A stretch of DNA of 64,000 nucleotides, taken from assembly GCF_016807185.1 (NCBI RefSeq), contig NZ_JAEVYN010000001.1, forward strand, positions 1-64,000, read 5' to 3'. Each line of letters begins with the position of its first letter. The first letter of the stretch is position 1. This stretch comes from Leptolyngbya sp. Cla-17 (GTDB lineage Bacteria; Cyanobacteriota; Cyanobacteriia; Leptolyngbyales; Leptolyngbyaceae). The notes under the pieces were generated by a model. It saw only the letters and a list, made by a program, of their open reading frames with translations. It made no database searches and had not been told where the DNA came from. A program made the position numbers and the translations under genes. Below, one piece after another: positions 17,140 to 23,526 of the stretch.

Positions 17140-18978
17140 ATGGCTGTTTCTATGCAATATCTTCAATGTAAATGGTGGGAGTTTTCTAGGGCAAATAATT
17201 TTGGCTGCGCTGGTGCGATAGCGATGGGTTGTTTAGCTCAGGCTGTTTCGGTTGGGATGCTGGCAAAAACCGCTTTGGCGGAACAAGGCGTTGATTTCAA
17301 CAGTTCTGCACCGTTACTTGTGGCACAACTGCCAGATCCAAGCCGCACGACTCCCGATCCAAATCGCGATCGCTTGATTCAGCCAGGTGCGACCCCCACT
17401 CCGCTGCCGTTGCCCCAAACTCAGCCTACACTTCCGACCCCAACTGCCCCCATCATGCCACCTGCGCCTGATCAGCCAGCGGTGCAAATTTCAGTGAAAA
17501 CCATTGAGGTGGTTGGCAGCACCGTTTTAAGTCCTAAAAATTGGAATCCAATTATTCAGCCATTGCAGGGGCGATCGGTTAGTTTGAGCGAGTTGCAACA
17601 GGCAGCAGATAGCATCACGCAACTGTATCTCGATCGCGGCTACATTACCTCTAGATCGGTGCTGGTTGAGCAAGCTGTAACCGACGGCACAGTCCAAATT
17701 CGAGTGATTGAAGGGTCCCTGGAAGCGATCACGGTGGAGGGCAATCAGCGGGTCAAGTCTGCCTATATCCGCAGTCGCATTGGCTTAGGTGCGCAGCCGC
17801 CTTTGAACCGCGATCAACTAGAAGATCAACTGCGCTTGTTGAAAGCCGATCCATTATTTACCAATGTGGAAGCCAGCCTGAGACCAGGCACCAACCTGGG
17901 GCAGAGCGTGTTGGTTGTGCGCGTGACCGAGGCAAAAGCACTCAGCGGTTTGATTGGCGTGGATAACTACTCACCGCCTAGCGTGGGTTCTGTGCGGTTG
18001 GGCGGCTCTCTCGGCTATCGCAATATTACAGGTTATGGAGATGATCTTGGGCTGACGTACTACCGCACGACGGCGGGTGGTGCCGACACGCTCGATCTGG
18101 TTTATCGGGTGCCCGTCACGCCCCAAAACAGCACTGTTCAGTTTCGGTTTGCCCCAAACTGGAACCGAATTATTGATCCGGCGTTCAGAGCGTTGGATAT
18201 TCAAGGCAGTTCTCAGCTCTATGAAATCAGTTTTCGGCATCCAATTATCCGCAATCCGCGTCAAGAGTTGGGATTATCGATCGGGTTTACGGCCCAAAAT
18301 GGGCAAACCTTCCTGTTTAGTGATATTCCATTTCCCTTTGGGATTGGTCCCGATCAGGAGGGCAATAGCCGCACGCGAGTTCTCAAGCTGGGGCAAGACT
18401 ATGTGAAGCGTGATCCATTAGGGGCATGGGCACTGCGATCGCAGTTCAGCATCGGGTTGGATATTCTCAACGCTACGATCAATGAGTCGCCTATTCCAGA
18501 TGGACGGTTTTTTAGCTGGTTGGGACAGGTGCAGCGAGTACAACGCTTTGGCAGCAGCCATCTGGTGATTTTTCAAGCCGATTTGCAGCTTACGCCCGAT
18601 GCGCTGTTGCCCTCTCAACAGTTTGTGATTGGCGGTGGACAATCGGTGCGTGGCTTTCGGCAAAATGCCCGTTCAGGAGATAACGGCTTCCGGCTCTCGG
18701 TTGAAGATCGGATTACTTTTTTGCGCGATGAAGCTGGCAGCCCGATCGCCCAAATTGCCCCTTTTATTGACATGGGCAAAGTCTGGAATAAGTCCTCTAA
18801 TCCCAATCCTGAAGCCGATCAGCGATTTTTAGCAGGGGCTGGGCTGGGCTTCCTGTGGCAACCCTATCCCGGCCTAAATATCCGCCTGGATTATGCAGCA
18901 TCGTTTCTGCGTCTGCGCGATCGCGGCAATGATGTCCAAGATTCTGGCTTCTACTTCAGCGTCAACTATCAGTTTTGA
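17140..18978 (+). CDS. ShlB/FhaC/HecB-type outer membrane secretion protein (TpsB, Omp85 superfamily)
   Basis: The 612-residue outer-membrane protein has an N-terminal signal region (residues about 20-48). A Pro/Thr-rich linker follows (TPTPLPLPQTQPTLPTPTAP). POTRA-like domains cover about 110-270 (TIEVVGSTVLSPKNW, GYITSRSVLVEQ, VIEGSLEAITVEGNQRVKSA). The 16-strand beta-barrel ends in the aromatic motif SGFYFSVNYQF. The VRGF-type motif FVIGGGQSVRGFRQN, diagnostic of Omp85/TpsB barrels, is present. Such proteins export large TpsA adhesins or hemolysins. No TpsA partner is encoded next to it. The listed start MAVSMQYLQ could instead be the ATG at 17152. Confidence 0.88.
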   Translation: MAVSMQYLQCKWWEFSRANNFGCAGAIAMGCLAQAVSVGMLAKTALAEQGVDFNSSAPLLVAQLPDPSRTTPDPNRDRLIQPGATPTPLPLPQTQPTLPTPTAPIMPPAPDQPAVQISVKTIEVVGSTVLSPKNWNPIIQPLQGRSVSLSELQQAADSITQLYLDRGYITSRSVLVEQAVTDGTVQIRVIEGSLEAITVEGNQRVKSAYIRSRIGLGAQPPLNRDQLEDQLRLLKADPLFTNVEASLRPGTNLGQSVLVVRVTEAKALSGLIGVDNYSPPSVGSVRLGGSLGYRNITGYGDDLGLTYYRTTAGGADTLDLVYRVPVTPQNSTVQFRFAPNWNRIIDPAFRALDIQGSSQLYEISFRHPIIRNPRQELGLSIGFTAQNGQTFLFSDIPFPFGIGPDQEGNSRTRVLKLGQDYVKRDPLGAWALRSQFSIGLDILNATINESPIPDGRFFSWLGQVQRVQRFGSSHLVIFQADLQLTPDALLPSQQFVIGGGQSVRGFRQNARSGDNGFRLSVEDRITFLRDEAGSPIAQIAPFIDMGKVWNKSSNPNPEADQRFLAGAGLGFLWQPYPGLNIRLDYAASFLRLRDRGNDVQDSGFYFSVNYQF

Positions 18979-19001
18979 TCCGTTAACCAGCATCTAGATG
19001 G

Positions 19002-19334
19002 TTAATCTCCGGGTTTGAAGGGCTTTTGAATTTCAAAGGAAACCACGCTGGGGCGGGTTAAGGATTTTGTAGAGGTTGCAGGCGACACCGCTTTAGTTGA
19101 TTGACTTGGAGCGACCTTTTTGGATGAAGAATCGGTTGCTTTAGAATCCAGGTGATACGGCATTGAAAGCTTGCCATAGTTAGAGGCGATCGCCAAAAAC
19201 GCACCGCCCAGCACAAAAAATGGCGTTGGCAAGGATGCCTGTTCCACCCACTGCCACAATTCCGCTGCCCCAAATAGCAAGATAAAACTGGTTAGCCAAA
19301 GTCGCATGAAGTGACCCAGAGTTTGCACATTCAA
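19002..19334 (-). CDS. Small two-helix membrane protein, function unknown
   Basis: The 110-residue protein has two hydrophobic helices in its first half (LWLTSFILLFGAAELWQWVE and FFVLGGAFLAIASNYG). A polar Ser/Lys/Thr-rich tail follows and probably lies in the cytoplasm. It is convergent with the TpsB-type gene, 23 nt from its stop, and divergent from ligA. I do not recognise the family. Balanced composition, a complete frame and an isolated position with no overlapping alternative support it as a real gene. Confidence 0.6.
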   Translation of the reverse strand: MNVQTLGHFMRLWLTSFILLFGAAELWQWVEQASLPTPFFVLGGAFLAIASNYGKLSMPYHLDSKATDSSSKKVAPSQSTKAVSPATSTKSLTRPSVVSFEIQKPFKPGD

Positions 19335-19451
19335 CTACACCGCAGGATAACGGATCTTTGACAGTTTGGAGCGATCGCTGAGCAAAATTTGATTGCGACT
19401 TGCCGCGGCCTCGCTAAACTGATTAAAAATAGATTTGAGTTTTGTGGGTAG

Positions 19452-21557
19452 ATGGACTCGACGCAATTAACGCTTGAACAGGTTCCCGACGGTATTGAGC
19501 AGCGCCTTCAAGAACTGCGGCAACTGCTGCAAAATGCCAGCTACGCCTACTATATTTTAGATGCTCCCATTCTTGAAGATCCGGTCTACGACACGCTTTA
19601 TCACGAACTGATTGCGCTAGAAACTCAGTATCCCTCGTTGATTACGCCCGATAGCCCAACTCAGCGGGTGGGCGAACGTCCCGCCAGCCAATTCACCTCT
19701 GTCCGCCACAATATTCCTCTCTACAGCCTAGAAAATGCCTTTGGCAACGGGGATTTAGCAAAGTGGCAGGATCGCTGGCGGCGAGTGGCTTCAGATATTG
19801 CAGACTTTGAGTATGTGTGCGAATTGAAAATTGACGGATCGTCGTTATCTCTAACGTATGAGAATGGCGTGTTGGTCAGAGGAGCCACTCGCGGCGATGG
19901 CATTTCTGGGGAAGATATTACTCAAAATGTGAAAACGATTCGCTCTATCCCCCTCAAGCTCAACCTGAAAAACCCGCCAACTGTAGTGGAAGTGCGCGGC
20001 GAAGCCTTTTTGCCCCTCGACTCGTTTGCCCAAATTAACCAGGAACGCGAACAGGCAGGCGAAGCCTTATTTGCTAATCCTCGCAATGCTGCCGCTGGCA
20101 CTTTACGGCAATTGGATTCCAAAATTGTTGCTAAACGGAAGCTAGACTTTTTTGCTTATACGCTGCATTTTGGAGTGGAGGGCGCGAGTCTAGGGGCTGA
20201 AGACATTGCTTCCAATTCCGACTCCCGGCTCCCGACTCTCTCCAATCAATGGAACGTGCTTCAAAGTTTGAAGCTTCTGGGGTTTCGCGTCAATCCAGAG
20301 GGGGCACTTTGCTTGAGTTTGCCAGAGGTTGTTGAGTACTGCGATCGCTGGTCAATTGAGCGCCGTACTCTGCCTTACATGACGGATGGCGTGGTAGTGA
20401 AGCTGAACTCGCTGGCAGTACAGGCTCAGTTGGGCTTTACGCAAAAGTTTCCGCGTTGGGCGATCGCGCTCAAATATCCGGCAGAGGAAGCACCCACGGT
20501 AGTCGAAAAAATTAGCGTCAATGTAGGGCGGACTGGAGCCGTCACCCCCCTGGCAGAAATGCGCCCGGTGCTATTGGCAGGAACCACGGTCGCACGGGCA
20601 ACGCTGCACAATCGAGATCGCATTGCCGAACTGGATATTCGCGTCGGGGATACAGTGATCATTCGCAAAGCCGGGGAAATTATCCCAGAAGTGGTGCGGG
20701 TTTTGTATGAACTGCGCCCTGAAACCACTGAACCGTTCCAAATGCCGATCAATTGCCCCGAATGTAGCCAACCCCTAGTTAAACCAGAGAAGGAAGCGGT
20801 GACGCGCTGCATCAATGCATCCTGTCCGGCGATCATCCGGGGAGCTTTAGAGCATTGGGCAGCCCGCGATGCCATGGATATTAACGGACTCGGCGAAAAA
20901 TGGGTGCTGCAATTTGTCGATACGGGCTTAGTGCAATCCGTTGCTGATTTATACGACATCACCGTTGAGCAACTGATGTCGTTGGAGCGGATGGGGCAAA
21001 AGTCGGCGGAGAAATTGGTCAGCGCGATCGCTGCTTCTAAACAGCAGCCCTGGTCACGAGTGCTTTATGGATTAGGTATTCGTCATGTGGGCAGCGTCAA
21101 TGCACAAGTGCTAACCCAGCAGTTCACCAGCGTGGAAGCCTTGTCTGAAGCGACGGTAGACGCGATCGCTTCCGTTTATGGCATCGGCAGTGAAATTGCC
21201 CAATCTGTTCACCAATGGTTTCAAAACCCCGCCAACCGTCATCTGATTGATCGCCTGCAAACCGCCGGAATCCAATTCCACTCCGCACTCCGCACGTCGG
21301 ACGACTCTCGGCTTCCAACTCCTTTTGTCGGCAAGACCTTCGTTATCACTGGAACCCTGCCCACCCTCAAACGCGACGAAGCTGAAGCCTTGATCCAACA
21401 GGCAGGAGGCAAGGTGACAGGATCAGTGAGCAAAAAAACGAGCTACGTGGTAGTAGGCGAAGAAGCAGGCTCCAAGCTGAAGAAAGCCCAATCCCTTGGT
21501 GTAGCTTTGCTATCAGAATCAGAACTGCTAGAGTTACTCAACCCAATCCAATCATAG
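19452..21557 (+). CDS. ligA: NAD-dependent DNA ligase LigA
   Basis: Essential replicative ligase that seals nicks using NAD+. The 701 residues hold all family domains: Ia domain with YYILDAPILEDPVYDTLYHE, adenylation domain with active Lys126 in KIDG, and OB fold. A four-cysteine zinc finger (NCPECSQPL ... RCINASCPA), helix-hairpin-helix repeats and a C-terminal BRCT domain (PFVGKTFVITGTLPTLKRDE) follow. Two inter-domain stretches are odd: residues about 253-264 (SNSDSRLPTLSN) and about 607-623 (ALRTSDDSRLPTP) encode the same G/A-rich repeat found between genes. Both lie in loops, so activity should survive. Confidence 0.98.
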   Translation: MDSTQLTLEQVPDGIEQRLQELRQLLQNASYAYYILDAPILEDPVYDTLYHELIALETQYPSLITPDSPTQRVGERPASQFTSVRHNIPLYSLENAFGNGDLAKWQDRWRRVASDIADFEYVCELKIDGSSLSLTYENGVLVRGATRGDGISGEDITQNVKTIRSIPLKLNLKNPPTVVEVRGEAFLPLDSFAQINQEREQAGEALFANPRNAAAGTLRQLDSKIVAKRKLDFFAYTLHFGVEGASLGAEDIASNSDSRLPTLSNQWNVLQSLKLLGFRVNPEGALCLSLPEVVEYCDRWSIERRTLPYMTDGVVVKLNSLAVQAQLGFTQKFPRWAIALKYPAEEAPTVVEKISVNVGRTGAVTPLAEMRPVLLAGTTVARATLHNRDRIAELDIRVGDTVIIRKAGEIIPEVVRVLYELRPETTEPFQMPINCPECSQPLVKPEKEAVTRCINASCPAIIRGALEHWAARDAMDINGLGEKWVLQFVDTGLVQSVADLYDITVEQLMSLERMGQKSAEKLVSAIAASKQQPWSRVLYGLGIRHVGSVNAQVLTQQFTSVEALSEATVDAIASVYGIGSEIAQSVHQWFQNPANRHLIDRLQTAGIQFHSALRTSDDSRLPTPFVGKTFVITGTLPTLKRDEAEALIQQAGGKVTGSVSKKTSYVVVGEEAGSKLKKAQSLGVALLSESELLELLNPIQS
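20211..20243. repeat. Dispersed repeat inside ligA, copy 1
   Basis: A tandem of CCGACTCCC / CCGGCTCCC-like units in the reading frame gives the peptide SNSDSRLPTLSN. It lies in the loop between the adenylation-domain segment DFFAYTLHFGV and the NQWNVLQ helix. Confidence 0.5.
21274..21323. repeat. Dispersed repeat inside ligA, copy 2
   Basis: CCACTCCGCACTCCGCAC followed by GACTCTCGGCTTCCAACTCC is in frame (ALRTSDDSRLPTP), directly before the BRCT domain. It has the same unit type as the intergenic repeats at 29440 and 53241. Confidence 0.55.
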
Positions 21558-21676
21558 AACGGCTGTTTTGAAGATTAGAAGATGAAAGAAATTGAATTGT
21601 TCGGAGTTGGGGCTTTTTGCTTAATTGGTTTTCGCGGAATTGGTTTCAGGTAGCGTTAGAAAACTTGAGTTAGCCA

Positions 21677-22084
21677 TCATGTGAGTGTCTCATCCAAATG
21701 CTCAATGATCGCCTGATAAAAATTAAGAACATGATGATCTTGCAAGCGATAGAATACATGCCGCCCCTGCTTGCGAAAACTAACTAAACGAATCGTGCGG
21801 AGTGTTCTCAATTGATGGGATACGGCTGATTCATTCATTTCTAGGGCGATCGCTAGATCACCAACACACATTTCCTTAGCTGCCAGTTTGGAGAGAATTC
21901 GTAACCGATTTGTATCGGCTAAAAAACCAAAAAATTCCGACATGCGTTGTGCTTGCTCAACCGTCAATGTTTCAGTTTGAGCGAGATCAGCAGGGTCAGA
22001 GTGATCAGGATGGGGAAGCTCACAACAGAAATCTTCCCCATCCTCAAAATTTTCGGTAATGATTTCAGTCAGATTGTCTGGCAT
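21677..22084 (-). CDS. smtB: SmtB/ArsR-family zinc-sensing repressor
   Basis: The 135-residue winged-helix metal sensor represses the metallothionein gene until zinc binds. The N-terminal arm FCCELPHPDHSDP offers Cys/His ligands for an alpha3N-type site. KEMCVGDLAIALEMNESAVSHQLRTL is the recognition region with the conserved Cys. The alpha5 zinc site is intact: QDHHVLNFYQAIIEHLDE contains the D-x-H ... H-x2-E pattern. The sequence parallels Synechococcus SmtB closely. Unlike Synechococcus, where smtA and smtB are divergent, here smtB lies 23 nt downstream of smtA on the same strand and is probably co-transcribed. Confidence 0.9.
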   Translation of the reverse strand: MPDNLTEIITENFEDGEDFCCELPHPDHSDPADLAQTETLTVEQAQRMSEFFGFLADTNRLRILSKLAAKEMCVGDLAIALEMNESAVSHQLRTLRTIRLVSFRKQGRHVFYRLQDHHVLNFYQAIIEHLDETLT

Positions 22085-22107
22085 CGATAAATCGCATTGG
22101 ACGTGAT

Positions 22108-22275
22108 CTAAGTGTTGCAGGTACAGCCGGTATGTCCACAGCCTTCACCTGCCGGATGACCATTTGCGCAGGCTTCACCACAATAGGACTTACCGTCTTT
22201 TGTCACGGCATCTGATAGCGAAACTACACACAGACAAGATTCGCAGGCACATTTCATTTGACTAACAGTAGACAT
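22108..22275 (-). CDS. smtA: Bacterial metallothionein SmtA/BmtA
   Basis: The 55-residue zinc/cadmium-sequestering protein is below the usual ORF length cut-off. Translation of the minus strand gives KCACESCLC near the N terminus, YCGEAC in the middle and GCGHTGCTC at the end. That is 9 cysteines (9, 11, 14, 16, 32, 36, 46, 51, 53) and His40 and His48, the pattern of cyanobacterial SmtA that forms a Zn4Cys9His2 cluster. The third histidine at the C terminus of Synechococcus SmtA is missing (ends CNT). A strong ribosome site GAGGTGA lies 3 nt upstream of ATG at 22275. It is followed by smtB; the operator is upstream at 22313. Confidence 0.93.
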   Translation of the reverse strand: MSTVSQMKCACESCLCVVSLSDAVTKDGKSYCGEACANGHPAGEGCGHTGCTCNT

Positions 22276-22312
22276 AAATCACCTCTTTTCAATTATATAA
22301 ACAGCTTAACGT

Positions 22313-22328
22313 ATGAATATATATTCAT
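22313..22328 (-). promoter_or_regulatory. SmtB-type operator upstream of smtA
   Basis: ATGAATATATATTCAT is a perfect 16-bp palindrome, centred 45 bp upstream of the smtA start. It fits the SmtB/ZiaR/AztR operator pattern TGAAYA-N2-TRTTCA. A TATAAT-like box lies at 22292-22297 on the minus strand, so a repressor bound here would cover the -35 region. Site assignment is by pattern and context. Confidence 0.75.
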
Positions 22329-22388
22329 GTGTTTGCGAATAAGAATCTTTATACTTGCCAGGTGGTGGAATATAATACGCAATCTTAT

Positions 22389-22502
22389 GAGGACGCAAGT
22401 AAGATTGCAAAGAATATCAAAAGTCTTGTGCAACCCCACGAAGTTTTGCTGGTTGTGGATGCGATGACGGGGCAAGAAGCCGCTAACCTGACTCGTACCT
22501 AA
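22389..22502 (+). pseudogene. ffh: Fragment of ffh (signal recognition particle GTPase)
   Basis: A plus-strand frame reads ...IKSLVQPHEVLLVVDAM followed by TGQEAANLTRT and then TAA. This is the DxxG-region segment of the Ffh GTPase domain, where the intact protein continues TRTF. Only about 28 codons (from about 22417) match; the part before (EDASKIAKN) does not look like Ffh. No ribosome site or full gene is present, so this is a stranded remnant from a duplication or rearrangement. The functional ffh must be elsewhere. Confidence 0.7.
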
Positions 22503-22628
22503 AATCAAAATATCTGATGGAAGGTGAGGGGAGATATACGGAAAGTTTCTGCATAATCAATAGTTGGGCTGCTTTCAGCTCTTGGCTGGGACAGTGTACA
22601 AAGAGCACTTGTTGGGTGTCAAAAGTTA

Positions 22629-22657
22629 AATCGCTTCAATCTATCTATGAAGCGATT
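22629..22657. repeat. 10-bp hairpin upstream of the P-loop kinase gene
   Basis: AATCGCTTCA (22629-22638) and TGAAGCGATT (22648-22657) are perfect complements with a 9-nt loop. It is 53 nt upstream of the next gene, in a gap (22276-22709) that also holds the smt promoter and the ffh fragment. It may act as an operator or a leader hairpin. Confidence 0.4.
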
Positions 22658-22709
22658 AACTAAGCTCAAATAAGCGGAGCAGCGAGCTTGAGATTTAGAA
22701 ATTGGGTCT

Positions 22710-23258
22710 ATGCAAAAAAGTCTTCAGCATTGTGGCAAGCGAATTTCTGTTGTAGGAACTACGGGCTCTGGGAAAACGACTTTAGCGCAACAAGTCGCTC
22801 AGCACTTCCAGATTCCTTACATCGAGCTAGACGCACTATACTGGGAGCCGAATTGGACAGCCCCTCCGCCTCAAGTATTTCGGGATCGAGTAACCGAGGC
22901 TTTGAGTCGTGATTGCTGGGTTGTGGATGGCAACTACAGTGCAGTTCGTAACATCGTTTGGAGTCGAGCTGAGACAATTGTGTTTCTGGATTACTCTTTC
23001 TGGCTAATTATGGGGCGACTCTTGCGGCGAACATTGCGACGATCTCTTAAACAAGAAGAACTTTGGAATGGCAATCGTGAAGATATTAGGAAATCGTTCT
23101 TCAGTCAGGAATCTATCTTGCTATGGATGTTGCAAACCTATCAACGAAATCGTAAAAAGTATCCTGTACTATTTCAGCAACAGGAATACGCCCATCTATC
23201 TGTCGTCCATTTGCAATCTCCACAAATTACAAATGAATGGTTGTCGAGTCTGCAATAG
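22710..23258 (+). CDS. Adenylate-kinase-like P-loop NTPase (FlaR/topology-modulation family)
   Basis: The 182-residue small kinase fold has Walker A GTTGSGKTT at about residues 16-24. The typical YIELDALYWEPNWTAPP segment follows, then DCWVVDGNYSAVRNIVWSRA and ETIVFLDYSFWLIMGRLLRR with a basic lid-like region RRTLRRSLK. Members are annotated as DNA topology modulation protein FlaR or adenylate kinase-related; their substrate is not settled. It is transcribed alone and convergent with the gyrA-like gene 268 nt away. Family call is firm, function tentative. Confidence 0.8.
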   Translation: MQKSLQHCGKRISVVGTTGSGKTTLAQQVAQHFQIPYIELDALYWEPNWTAPPPQVFRDRVTEALSRDCWVVDGNYSAVRNIVWSRAETIVFLDYSFWLIMGRLLRRTLRRSLKQEELWNGNREDIRKSFFSQESILLWMLQTYQRNRKKYPVLFQQQEYAHLSVVHLQSPQITNEWLSSLQ

Positions 23259-23526
23259 CCCTAGCGGTGCAGACAGCAGCCCAACACTTTATTGGAGCGG
23301 ACAACCGAGAGATCTGAGTGCTTAGTTCAGGGGTATTTACTGCCGCTCAACTGTGCCGTTGGGCTGGTTAGGTTAATTCTAGATATTAGCGGCAGTCTAT
23401 CTACATGCACTCAAAGTTTTGAAAATTTACAAGTAAAGAGCGATCGCACTTCCCAATGCAATCAAATAGCGATCACGCTTCTCTTTCATAAGTTGACGCG
23501 ATCGCAGCAGAATTTCCCGTACAGAA

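Noticed and set aside
20426..20962. 178-residue frame antisense to ligA
   Set aside because: Composition is that of a shadow frame (Ser/Arg/Thr-rich) and the sense strand is certain.
22258..22467. 69-residue plus-strand frame over the smtA start and operator
   Set aside because: It crosses the smtA promoter and the ffh fragment in the wrong frame; no coding character.
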